Positions 1 through 7,521 of a stretch of 38,373 bases of DNA are shown piece by piece. The first letter of the stretch is position 1. Each line of letters opens with the position of its first letter. The position numbers were made by a program, and so were the translations under genes. The notes under the pieces were generated by a model, which was not told the DNA's origin, made no database searches, and saw nothing but the letters and a program-made list of their open reading frames with translations. The stretch covers positions 69,039 to 107,411 of the forward strand of contig VXLJ01000010.1 of assembly GCA_009841635.1 (NCBI GenBank). Direction: 5' to 3'. The DNA comes from Gammaproteobacteria bacterium (GTDB lineage Bacteria; Pseudomonadota; Gammaproteobacteria; Pseudomonadales; Azotimanducaceae).

Positions 1-68
1 GTCGCATCGTCTTGATGCTGCGTCGTTGATTTTTTTTGCAACGAGCTAAGTCCGTCCGTGGATTAGGT

Positions 69-566
69 CTAGGTTGAGATTGAACTTCCTTGTTCCGTCT
101 CTGCGTTCAAAGGTTTGCCATGCAACAAGCAATGGTCAAGCAGTTCGCCTAAAAAGCGGTTCATCTCGACCTTTTCAAACCGTTGCGTGCGTGGCGGATT
201 CGGCTTGGTCTCTAACACTCGGAAATTCGTATGGTGTTGGTAGCTAACCACTTCCGCGGCGCGCGTATCGTGGTAAACGTGTAGTTTGAGATTGAGGTTG
301 GTAAGTTCTTCGGTTGAAGTTTGGCGAATCGTCACGGTCGAAGTGTAAAGGCTGATCTTTGAATGATCGAAAACCAATGCACCAGCACCGTTCGAAAACT
401 CAACGAGCCGCGATTGAAATTCACGCGTTTTGTTGGTTTGCATCAACTTCCGCAAGCGCGAATAGTTCGCTTCGCAACGAGCCACATGTGCAAATAAATC
501 TAGTACAGAATTCACGTCAGAAGGTTTATGAAGGGACACCCCTAAGCTGTCTTTCAATTTCACCAT
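69..566 (-). CDS. DUF1249 (YqiB-like) protein
   Basis: A 165-residue cytoplasmic protein of the DUF1249 family, whose best-known member is E. coli YqiB. Its function is not established. The match rests on family landmarks in the right order: an N-terminal CEANYSRLRKL segment, a central YHDTRAAEV block, an NPP segment where YqiB has its PNxxxH region, and a C-terminal NRFLGELLDHCLLHGKP. I start at the ATG ending at 566 (MVKLKDSLGV), which has an AGG about ten bases upstream. An in-frame ATG at 611 would add 15 residues that look unlike the family. In E. coli yqiB lies between nudF and cpdA, and its downstream neighbour here is outside the window. The family is essentially gammaproteobacterial, which supports the host assignment. 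Confidence is high for the family and low for any function. Confidence 0.85.
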   Translation of the reverse strand: MVKLKDSLGVSLHKPSDVNSVLDLFAHVARCEANYSRLRKLMQTNKTREFQSRLVEFSNGAGALVFDHSKISLYTSTVTIRQTSTEELTNLNLKLHVYHDTRAAEVVSYQHHTNFRVLETKPNPPRTQRFEKVEMNRFLGELLDHCLLHGKPLNAETEQGSSIST

Positions 567-671
567 GTCATTGTTACCTATGCAGTTTAACGCATTGTGC
601 CATCCGTGCAAATAGCAATCGTTGCGACGCTGGCGTAAACAGCAAATATTGAGCCTTATGAATACTAATTA

Positions 672-699
672 TTTGTACAGTTAATTGTAATAAACACAA
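672..699 (-). promoter_or_regulatory. Possible sigma70-type promoter for the DUF1249 gene
   Basis: The 180-bp gap between dctM and the DUF1249 gene is markedly AT-rich. Read on the minus strand it holds TTGTGT (694-699), a 16-bp spacer and TACAAA (672-677), a plausible -35/-10 pair about 100 bp ahead of the chosen start. Matches are imperfect (4/6 each), so this is only a candidate. I found no convincing terminator for dctM in the same gap. Confidence 0.3.
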
Positions 700-746
700 C
701 GAGTTTTTGTTGGGCACCAACGTAGTCTCGCGGTGCTTGCTAGGCG

Positions 747-2102
747 TCATTGCCCCATTTGATTTGGCAACCACAGCACAATGCCTGGTACGAGCAACAA
801 TACGACGACGGTCAGCACATCGGCGACGAAAAAAGGGCCTATGCCACGAAATACATCCTGCAGGGGGATTGCCATTTCGGTGCCTGCGACCGATGGCAAG
901 TCTCTTGACACCCCCGCCACGACAAAACAATTCAAGCCAATGGGCGGCGTTATCAAACAAATCTCCGCCATTTTCACCACGATGATCCCAAACCAGATTG
1001 GGTCATAACCCAGCGCGATCACGGCTGGAAACACAACTGGCAATGTCAAAATGAGCATGCCGATGGCGTCCATGAACATCCCCAGCACTGCATACGCAAG
1101 CAAGATGCAAACCATGATGAGCAAAGGCGGGAGATCCAAGCCGACAACCCAATTTGCGAATTCGTTCGGCAACCCCGCAAAACCAAGAAAACGCACAAAT
1201 AAAAACACGCCCCAAATGAGCGTGAAGATCATCACCGTGAGTTTGGCGGTTTCAGTTAACGCATCCTTCAACCTGCCACCCATACTGGCGACCTCACCTT
1301 GCCGCCACGCACGATAGACGTACAAAGCGAATACCACGGCCGCGCCCAATGCGCCGGCTTCCGTTGGCGTTGCCACGCCTGAGTAGAGCGCTCCGAAAAT
1401 AATGCCAACCACGAGAAATATCGGCAAGGATCCGGGCACGCTCGCAAACCTCTCACGCCAGGTAAAGCCTTTTGCAGCACCACCAAGTTCGGGTCGCCAA
1501 GCACACATGCCGATGATCAACGAGGTGTAGATAAGCACCGACACCAAACCAGGCAACAAACCTGCTAGCAGCAACTTTCCAACCGACTGTTCGACCAAAA
1601 TCGCATAAATCACGAGAATGGCCGAAGGCGGAATCAAAGATGCCAAGGTGCCACCAGCAGCGATGACACCCGCCGTTAAGCGTTTCGCATAGCCATGCTG
1701 AAGCATGTCGGGTATCGCGACGCGAGAAAAAACCGCGCTGGTTGCCGTTGAAGCGCCTGATACAGCCGCGAAACCGGCGCTTGCGAACACCGTCGATACA
1801 GCTAGGCCACCAGGTACCCAACCCAACCAACGCCGCGCCGCTTCAAACAATTTACCCGTGAGTCCGGCATGGAACGCAAGGAAACCAATCAGGATGAATA
1901 GCGGCAAGACAGATAGCGGATAGGTGACCGTTTTCGAATGCGGAATCGTGCCAGCCACCGCAGCAGCAACATCCCATCCTTTGAGTGCAAGCAACCCTAA
2001 AAAGCCAACGACCGCTGCAGCGATGTACACGCGAACGCCGACGACCACCAAGCCGATGAGCAATGCGACGCCGGCAATACCAATCCAGAATGGATCAGTC
2101 AT
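747..2102 (-). CDS. dctM: TRAP transporter large permease (DctM type)
   Basis: A 451-residue inner-membrane protein, almost entirely hydrophobic with about 12 predicted transmembrane helices. It is the ion-coupled translocating subunit of a tripartite ATP-independent periplasmic (TRAP) transporter. Family landmarks include the AAVSGASTATSAVF loop near residues 112-125, a GGTLASLIPPSAILVIYAI segment near 150-168, and a late segment containing KMAEICLITPPIGLN. Length is slightly above the usual 425-430. Its ATG overlaps the dctQ stop by 4 nt (ATGA), so it is translationally coupled to it. The substrate cannot be read from the permease. The family commonly moves carboxylates, sialic acids or other small organic acids. 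Confidence 0.95.
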   Translation of the reverse strand: MTDPFWIGIAGVALLIGLVVVGVRVYIAAAVVGFLGLLALKGWDVAAAVAGTIPHSKTVTYPLSVLPLFILIGFLAFHAGLTGKLFEAARRWLGWVPGGLAVSTVFASAGFAAVSGASTATSAVFSRVAIPDMLQHGYAKRLTAGVIAAGGTLASLIPPSAILVIYAILVEQSVGKLLLAGLLPGLVSVLIYTSLIIGMCAWRPELGGAAKGFTWRERFASVPGSLPIFLVVGIIFGALYSGVATPTEAGALGAAVVFALYVYRAWRQGEVASMGGRLKDALTETAKLTVMIFTLIWGVFLFVRFLGFAGLPNEFANWVVGLDLPPLLIMVCILLAYAVLGMFMDAIGMLILTLPVVFPAVIALGYDPIWFGIIVVKMAEICLITPPIGLNCFVVAGVSRDLPSVAGTEMAIPLQDVFRGIGPFFVADVLTVVVLLLVPGIVLWLPNQMGQ

Positions 2103-2725
2103 GCGCGTGTAGCAGCATCGTCATCAATACCGCCGCTTGTTTCAGTAAGGCGAATCTCAGCGGCCGCAACTTCCTCAGGCCGCTTGAGCGCGGGAATGGC
2201 AAGCGGCGGCAACCTTGGATTTACGAACAAGCGCGTGTATCCCGCCAACTGAATCACCAAGCGCACCAAAAGCAAACTTAGCGCCATGGGCACCACGAGC
2301 TTTGCGGGCCAGGTGGCAAGTTCCAGATCGATCGTACTATCGCCAAATTGAAAAGCACGTTGAAAATGATCGAACGAATAAGGAATGAGCACAGCGACAA
2401 TAAAAATCGCCAAGCATGAACCTAGCGCTTCAAAGAACCACAAGGTACGCCCCCGGAGCACTTGAATCACCAACTCCATGCGCACGTGACCACCTACCCG
2501 TTGTACGAACGCGATGGCGAGTACGGCAAACCCCACCATGCTTAGCTCGACGATGTCGATATAGCCGAGAATCGGGGACGAAAAGACCGTACGCATGACG
2601 ATCTGCACGACCCCAAGCACCATGAGACCAAATATGAGACCACCTGCAACTAGGTTGAATGCGTTTTCGGCCTTGCCAACAAAACGATCCAACGTAACAA
2701 GCAATGGACCGGTTGGATCTTTCAT
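2099..2725 (-). CDS. dctQ: TRAP transporter small permease (DctQ type)
   Basis: A 208-residue membrane protein with four hydrophobic segments (roughly residues 25-45, 58-80, 98-118 and 142-165), as expected for the DctQ subunit that partners DctM. The GYIDIVELSMVGFAVLAIAF and GGHVRMELV stretches are typical. The last 35 residues form a charged cytoplasmic tail. It lies 10 nt downstream of dctP and overlaps dctM by 4 nt, so all three subunits should be made from one mRNA. At a little over 200 residues it is somewhat longer than the usual 160-180 because of that tail. Confidence 0.93.
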   Translation of the reverse strand: MKDPTGPLLVTLDRFVGKAENAFNLVAGGLIFGLMVLGVVQIVMRTVFSSPILGYIDIVELSMVGFAVLAIAFVQRVGGHVRMELVIQVLRGRTLWFFEALGSCLAIFIVAVLIPYSFDHFQRAFQFGDSTIDLELATWPAKLVVPMALSLLLVRLVIQLAGYTRLFVNPRLPPLAIPALKRPEEVAAAEIRLTETSGGIDDDAATRA

Positions 2726-2735
2726 GGCGATGGCG

Positions 2736-3833
2736 TTATTTGAAAGTTGAACCCGCAGCTTCGAACGCTAGTTCTACAAGGCCGCGCGCATCGAAGGTGT
2801 CCTGATTTTCTTCGATCCATTCATCAATAACGCGCTTGCCGACCGAGTCGCGCAGTTCGTTACGCATCGCTGGGGAGAAGCTGACTTCGAGTAGTGCATT
2901 TCGCAATAGCGGCAAATTGGTTTCGTCGACATCTCGATAAGCTTGCAATTGCGCGGCATCGACCATGCTGCGCACGTCGTGCAAGACCTTGTGATATTGC
3001 GGCGGGAGTTTGTCGTACGCCGTTTTTGAAAACACGACCGGACAATCCGCTGAACCCGGTGCCATGCCATTCGTATACCAATCCGACACTTCGTGAATGC
3101 GATAAGCCACATGACTGTAGCTGAACGGAAATGCTGCGGCATCCATGGTGCCCTGTTGCACGCCGGTGTATACCTCGGTTGCGGTTGAGCTGGTAGGGGT
3201 GGCACCAAGGAGCACCATGGCATCGCCGATACCGCCGCCAGCACGAACTGTCATGCCTACCCAATCAGCCATGCTTGAAGGAGCTTCGCCACGCCCCATA
3301 AACTCGTATTGCGGAAGAAAGGTGGACGTGTAAAGCATGGCATCCCAGCGCGCAAATTCAGCTACCACGGCAGGATGCGCGTAGACCGCTTCGCGCACGG
3401 CTTTACTTTTCGCATCGGTTTCCATCGGCAAAAAGGGCATCGTAAGAACCATAAGAGCAGGGTTCTTTTGCGGGTGGTAGAAGTTGCAAACCATCGCGAC
3501 TTCAAACGCGCCGATCGCAATGCCATCTAAGTTCTCACGCGCCTTTGAAATGGCCTCGCCGTAGTGCAGATTGATTTGCCAAGCGCCGTTAGTTCGCTCC
3601 TCTACCTCTCGTGCCAAGACATCGACGGCAACTGTTCCCGCCCGCGGGTTGCCCCACAATGAAGCATCCCAAACAACCTTTGGGAATGCTGCGTCATGCG
3701 TCAAGGCTGGCGCATCTTTTCCTGCTTCTTGCGGCGACTCGTTAGATCCGCACCCGACGATGATCGGGGCCAGAATCGCAATGTAGAGGACTCTAAACAA
3801 CTTAACAAATTCTTCCGAAGCTCTTTGGGGCAT
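2736..3833 (-). CDS. dctP: TRAP substrate-binding protein (DctP family), predicted lipoprotein
   Basis: A 365-residue extracytoplasmic solute-binding protein that delivers substrate to DctQM. I start at the ATG ending at 3833, because the product then begins with a basic region (KLFR), a hydrophobic core and a lipobox I-V-G-C with the lipidated cysteine at residue 28. An ATG at 3890 would add 19 non-signal-like residues. The mature part shows DctP features: AxxVExRTNGAWQINLHYG, a GAFEVAMVCNFYHP region, MPFLPM, and a central GATPTSSTATEVYTGVQQGTMDAA that matches the family's helix-hinge segment. Most TRAP binding proteins are soluble in the periplasm, so a lipid anchor is less usual. The highly conserved ligand-binding arginine is probably in VGMTVRAGGG. 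Substrate unknown. Confidence 0.92.
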   Translation of the reverse strand: MPQRASEEFVKLFRVLYIAILAPIIVGCGSNESPQEAGKDAPALTHDAAFPKVVWDASLWGNPRAGTVAVDVLAREVEERTNGAWQINLHYGEAISKARENLDGIAIGAFEVAMVCNFYHPQKNPALMVLTMPFLPMETDAKSKAVREAVYAHPAVVAEFARWDAMLYTSTFLPQYEFMGRGEAPSSMADWVGMTVRAGGGIGDAMVLLGATPTSSTATEVYTGVQQGTMDAAAFPFSYSHVAYRIHEVSDWYTNGMAPGSADCPVVFSKTAYDKLPPQYHKVLHDVRSMVDAAQLQAYRDVDETNLPLLRNALLEVSFSPAMRNELRDSVGKRVIDEWIEENQDTFDARGLVELAFEAAGSTFK

Positions 3834-3902
3834 CACTAATTGTGGTGGTTTAATCCCTGCAATAAACCATATTGGCGGCGCTTTGTGCATGCTGCATCTT
3901 TG

Positions 3903-4469
3903 TCAATCGCCGATTTGCCCCTGAAGCTTTCGCCACATGCGCAACATGGACTCCTCTTCTGTAAGTGCTCGCAGCTTTTCCAACGCGACCCAACGCAAGT
4001 CGTTGGATTCGTCGCTGATAGCGAACGAAGCCTCATCGTCCGCGCTTAACAAAAACCGAATGTCGTAATGCAAGTGCGCGGGATCTACACCATGTGCAGG
4101 AATCCGATGCACATCGACATCAAAAATCAATTCATCTACAACCTCAACGCGCAAACCTGATTCTTCTTCGGCTTCTCGCATGGCGACCTGCAGGACGTTC
4201 GAATCGCCATCGCTATGACCGCCCAATTGCAGCCATTTATCCAGTTTGCGATGGTGGGTCAGTAGCACACGCGACCGATCAGGTGAAACAACCCATGCGG
4301 AACCCGTCAAATGGCCGTCATCGAAACAATCCCGCTCAAAACAGCGCGGCTGATGCAGGACGAATTGCTTCACCGCGGTAGGTGCAGATTCCTGCGGCCA
4401 TCTTGACAGATAAGTTTCGAGTCGCGACAACAACCAATGACGGGCATCATTCGCGAGGAGCGGTTTCAT
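3903..4469 (-). CDS. Nudix hydrolase
   Basis: A 188-residue hydrolase of nucleoside-diphosphate-linked substrates. The Nudix helix is clear near residues 83-106: GGHSDGDSN, then VAMREAEEESGL, supplying the REAEEESG metal-binding core. The first glutamate of the textbook box (Gx5E) is serine here, preceded by aspartate. The GGHxDGD variant recurs in one Nudix subfamily, so this need not mean loss of activity. An N-terminal extension of about 55 residues precedes the fold. The gene lies 69 nt upstream of dctP on the same strand and could be the first gene of that transcript, although nothing links its function to transport. It is not NudF-like in its box. The substrate cannot be predicted. Confidence 0.9.
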   Translation of the reverse strand: MKPLLANDARHWLLSRLETYLSRWPQESAPTAVKQFVLHQPRCFERDCFDDGHLTGSAWVVSPDRSRVLLTHHRKLDKWLQLGGHSDGDSNVLQVAMREAEEESGLRVEVVDELIFDVDVHRIPAHGVDPAHLHYDIRFLLSADDEASFAISDESNDLRWVALEKLRALTEEESMLRMWRKLQGQIGD

Positions 4470-4579
4470 AAGCCATGAACCGTCAAAATCAAGCGATCAA
4501 GCATACAAAATACTGTATTTCCGTATATTTTGAGTTTGCGTCAAGTGATTGATGGTAATTGTCGGACCCCAACTAATAA

Positions 4580-4828
4580 AGTGACTCGGTTGCTCAAGAA
4601 GAGGAAGCCAAGGTTCGTGAAGTTGAAAAGAGTGGTCGTTGTCGTTACCAGGTCAGTAAGTGGTCGGCTTCTGTGTCCAAAGTACCACTCCAAGTTGGCC
4701 GTAGCGAAGCCTTTAATACCAAGCTGGCAGCGATCTGGCCAATTCGATTCGGTCAGTTGTACCGTCATTTCAAACGCTCTAACAAGTTAAAACCATGGCA
4801 GACCAAAAACTCAAAGTTGCATTCATAG
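4580..4828 (+). pseudogene. Start-less open frame, possible gene remnant
   Basis: The 325-bp gap between the Nudix gene and the Gfo/Idh/MocA gene has no recognisable gene. One forward frame stays open for 82 codons after two tandem TAA stops, ending at a TAG inside the next gene. It has no ATG, GTG or TTG near its beginning. Its first half is rich in GAA, GTT and CGT codons, like real coding DNA (QEEEAKVREVEKSG near the start, IWPIRFGQLYRHF later). It may be the 3' remnant of a decayed gene or chance. I do not recognise a family. The AT-rich part at 4500-4540 is the likeliest promoter location for the flanking genes. Confidence 0.2.
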
Positions 4829-5850
4829 GTGCTGGCGGTATTGCGGGGACCCACATGCGTTACCTCGACCAAATGCCTGACGTCGAGCTGGTTGCCGCAG
4901 CCGATGTCATTGAATCCAATGTAGAGCGCCGATGCGATGAATTCAAGATTCCGCAAGCTTTCACTGATTACGAAGAAATGCTCAGTTCGATTGAGGCTGA
5001 CGCAGTGAGCGTCTGTACGCCGAACGGTTTGCACGCACCTTGCACGATCGCTGCGCTCGAAGCTGGATTCGATGTGCTAGTTGAAAAACCACTCGCTATG
5101 AATGCGGTCGAAGGACAGCGCATGGTGGACACCGCGAGAGCTAACAACAAAAAGCTAGTGATCGGCTTTCAACACCGTTACGAAGCACGGACGAACTTTC
5201 TGAAGACAGCTGTGGCAAACGGCAATCTTGGCAAGATTCTGTACGGACGTGTTCAGGCTTTGCGAAGACGGGGTATTCCCAACTGGGGCGTATTCGGACG
5301 CAAGGACTTACAAGGTGGCGGTCCGCTAATAGATATTGGTGTCCACGTCTTGGAAACAACGCATTTTGTGATGGGATCCCCAAAACCAGTGGCCGCGACG
5401 GGTGTGATTCATACGTACCTCGGTGACAAGCCTTCCTCTGTCGTGTCGCAGTGGCCAAACTGGGACCACGAGACGTACACCGTCGAAGACTTAGCGGTTG
5501 GTCACATTCGATTTGAAGATGGCTCGTCCTTGAGCATAGAAGCGAGTTTCGCCGCGCATATCGAGAAGAACATTTGGAGTTTCACGCTCATGGGCGAAAA
5601 GGGTGGCGCCACATGGGACCCACCGCAGTTATTCAGTGACCAGCACGACCATATGGTGAACACCGAACCTCACTGGTTGCCGAGTGGTGCAGCTGCGGAC
5701 CCGTTTCGCAAAAAAATGCGCAACTGGGTCGAGCATGTGCTCTATGACAAGCCGACCATGGCACCCGCCGAGCACGGCTTAATGGTTCAAAAAATGCTCG
5801 ACGGTTTGTACGCTTCGGCGACAGCTGGTAGCGAGGTGGCGATTAGCTGA
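4795..5850 (+). CDS. Gfo/Idh/MocA family oxidoreductase
   Basis: A 351-residue NAD(P)-dependent oxidoreductase of the glucose-fructose oxidoreductase/inositol dehydrogenase family, which act on sugars, inositols and related polyols. The Rossmann motif GAGGIAG is at residues 12-18, followed by acidic AAD around 36-38. The VEKPLAMN motif near 95-102 carries the catalytic lysine. The C-terminal domain has GGGPLIDIGVHVLE near 172-186, with the conserved aspartate and histidine. There is no signal peptide. The stop overlaps the convergent crotonase gene by 8 bp. No sugar-transport or other sugar gene is nearby, so the substrate is open. Confidence is high for the family only. Confidence 0.95.
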   Translation: MADQKLKVAFIGAGGIAGTHMRYLDQMPDVELVAAADVIESNVERRCDEFKIPQAFTDYEEMLSSIEADAVSVCTPNGLHAPCTIAALEAGFDVLVEKPLAMNAVEGQRMVDTARANNKKLVIGFQHRYEARTNFLKTAVANGNLGKILYGRVQALRRRGIPNWGVFGRKDLQGGGPLIDIGVHVLETTHFVMGSPKPVAATGVIHTYLGDKPSSVVSQWPNWDHETYTVEDLAVGHIRFEDGSSLSIEASFAAHIEKNIWSFTLMGEKGGATWDPPQLFSDQHDHMVNTEPHWLPSGAAADPFRKKMRNWVEHVLYDKPTMAPAEHGLMVQKMLDGLYASATAGSEVAIS

Positions 5851-6586
5851 CGCGGCGCGGTTTGCTCCGCGCTCGCGGCAAGTTAGTAGTCGCTTTGTCA
5901 AACCATTCATGCGCGGGAACGTCGCAATAGGCGCGCATGGTGCGCTTGATCGTCGTCAAAGCGTCGGATGGAAAAGTCGCCAACTCCTCACACAGGGCCG
6001 ACGCCACGGCAATGACTTCCGATGTAGGTGGTGCGGCATAGGCGATGCCCAAGCGATGCAGCTCAGTGCCAGTAAAACGGCGACCAGTTAGCGTCAATTG
6101 CGCAGTCAAGTGTTCGCTGAAGCGTAGATTCAACCATGCAAGGTTGTATGGTGCTGCCATGCCTTGACGAACTTCACCGACTTGCAGATAGGAATCGTCC
6201 CCAACAATTAGCAAATCTCCAGCTAAAGCCAAGGCCGCGCCACCATTGATGGCGAATCGTTCGAGTGCAACAACTATGGGTTTTCGACATTCATAGAGAG
6301 CTGTATGAACTGCTCGCCACGTTTGCTGAAAACTCGACAGCCATGCTGGGGCTGGTTCGCGATTGAATTCCTTCAGATTTAAGCCGGAGCAGAATGCGCC
6401 ATCGGCACCACGCAGCAATACGAGCCGGCACAGCGCAGAACTGTCTGCAGTTCGAATTGCGTCTGCAAGCTCATCCCCCAATGGTCCCGTGATCGCGTTC
6501 CGAGTACGCGGTTCGTTGAGCATGATTTCAACCCAACCGTTTCGGTCCTCACTTAATACAAGCGCCATGCATATACCTTCAGTCAA
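5843..6586 (-). CDS. Enoyl-CoA hydratase/isomerase (crotonase) family protein
   Basis: A 247-residue acyl-CoA enzyme of the crotonase superfamily. The oxyanion-hole segments are visible: GADGAFCSGLNLKEF near residues 60-74, and an INGGAALALAGDLLI segment near 113-127. The usual catalytic position is occupied by a glutamate in the LQVGEVRQGM segment. It is slightly shorter than the usual 255-265 residues and ends in an arginine-rich tail. An internal ATG (residue 7, MALVLSEDRNG) is an equally good start. It stands alone, convergent with the oxidoreductase gene. Hydratase, isomerase or hydrolase activity cannot be distinguished by eye. Confidence 0.92.
   Translation of the reverse strand: MTEGICMALVLSEDRNGWVEIMLNEPRTRNAITGPLGDELADAIRTADSSALCRLVLLRGADGAFCSGLNLKEFNREPAPAWLSSFQQTWRAVHTALYECRKPIVVALERFAINGGAALALAGDLLIVGDDSYLQVGEVRQGMAAPYNLAWLNLRFSEHLTAQLTLTGRRFTGTELHRLGIAYAAPPTSEVIAVASALCEELATFPSDALTTIKRTMRAYCDVPAHEWFDKATTNLPRARSKPRRVS
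5855..5872. repeat. GC-rich inverted repeat at the overlap of two convergent genes
   Basis: GCGCGG (5855-5860), a 6-nt loop and CCGCGC (5867-5872) form a perfect 6-bp stem just past the plus-strand stop at 5850, inside the 3' end of the crotonase gene. There is no T-tract on either side. It could help end transcription of the oxidoreductase gene only weakly. Confidence 0.3.
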
Positions 6587-6715
6587 CGCCTACCAATAAA
6601 GAATATGCGTTATGAAAGATGCAGCATGACACAAGCAGGAAAGTGTCTTAGGAAGTTCGCTTCCTCTATGATTTAAGGCAAGCAACTTAGTAGGTCACAT
6701 TCAATAACCACATCC

Positions 6716-7126
6716 GTGCAGAAATCCCCAAAATCGCTTCTCAACAGCGTCCGCGCCAAAGCCGATACGATGATTTCGCGTATGCGCGTGCCGACCAAGG
6801 ATTTGTCGTTGGTGGTTCGAAAATCGGTCGGTGATCTTGATGCTCAGAGCTTTCAATCTTGGTATGAATCACTCGACCTAAAGAGACGCACCCGCTATGA
6901 TCGCATCACTTCGAAGCTCAATCGGCTCATTAAGCAAAAGGCAAAACAGCGAACCGACGCGCGCATTGCCACGGCGGGACGTTTGCCGAGTGAACTCACA
7001 TCTGAACAGTACGAGATCATCTATCGCGAGGAACTCGATGAGATCAAGAACAGTCTCAAACTCGGTGTTTTACAAGGGACGCTAGGTATCGCGTTGGCGT
7101 CGTTAGGCATTAACTTGTGGTTATGA
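6716..7126 (+). CDS. Hypothetical protein, C-terminal hydrophobic segment
   Basis: A 136-residue basic protein from a GTG start. I do not recognise the family. Residues 1-115 are charged and mostly helical-looking, with a segment rich in arginine and lysine (LKRRTRYDRITSKLNRLIKQ). The last 20 residues (LGVLQGTLGIALASLGINLWL) are hydrophobic and could be a tail anchor. It ends 4 nt before the next gene, which is also membrane-associated, so the pair is probably co-transcribed. No strong ribosome-binding site precedes the GTG, and an internal ATG at residue 19 is an alternative. Confidence 0.6.
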   Translation: MQKSPKSLLNSVRAKADTMISRMRVPTKDLSLVVRKSVGDLDAQSFQSWYESLDLKRRTRYDRITSKLNRLIKQKAKQRTDARIATAGRLPSELTSEQYEIIYREELDEIKNSLKLGVLQGTLGIALASLGINLWL

Positions 7127-7130
7127 TCAG

Positions 7131-7517
7131 TTGTTCGCTCGTGTCATAGCTTGGTCAGCGGCAGGGCTTTGGCTCCGCAACCTTTGGCGGCAATCCACCT
7201 GGTTCAAGACTCTCGTAATAACAGTCGTCGCTGTGTTGGCCATTTCATGGGGTCATAGCGAATACCTCACATATGCAGCGGCGGCAAGCGCCACCGAGCA
7301 CGTTTGGCTATCGTTCATATTGAAATGGTCACTAATCAGTATCAGCTGTTTTATCGCTCTGTTTGCCTTCATACGTCGACGTAGACGACGTGTCTTGACA
7401 AATCAATCCCAGCCGGTGAGCCAAACTGAAACCTATAGCGAAAAAGAACCTCTCGGCGTCAACTTCGATAATCCGCGTTCGGCAGCCGAGCGGATTTTGG
7501 GGGAACGTCCGCCCTAA
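7131..7517 (+). CDS. Hypothetical membrane protein with two predicted helices
   Basis: A 128-residue protein I do not recognise. Two hydrophobic stretches (about residues 25-45 and 60-83) are followed by a block of six arginines (RRRRRR, about 84-89) and a polar C-terminal tail ending in NPRSAAERILGERPP. The positive-inside rule would put that tail in the cytoplasm. The only available start in the frame is a TTG at 7131, because an in-frame stop lies at 7104-7106. It follows the previous gene by 4 nt and converges on the MATE gene with a 4-nt gap. Confidence 0.6.
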   Translation: MFARVIAWSAAGLWLRNLWRQSTWFKTLVITVVAVLAISWGHSEYLTYAAAASATEHVWLSFILKWSLISISCFIALFAFIRRRRRRVLTNQSQPVSQTETYSEKEPLGVNFDNPRSAAERILGERPP

Positions 7518-7521
7518 AGCC

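Noticed and set aside
1-45. GCATC/GATGC hairpin followed by eight Ts at the left edge, like a plus-strand terminator
   Set aside because: The stem is only 5 bp and the T-run starts about 11 nt after it. No upstream gene is visible to support it.
69-4469. DUF1249 gene plus Nudix hydrolase as a TRAP-interrupted version of the E. coli nudF-yqiB pair
   Set aside because: The Nudix box (GGHSDGD) is not NudF-like and the genes are 3.3 kb apart. The resemblance is probably chance.
4508-4530. LexA-like half site (ATACTGTAT) ahead of the Nudix gene
   Set aside because: The right half (ACAG) is missing, so it is not a full SOS box.
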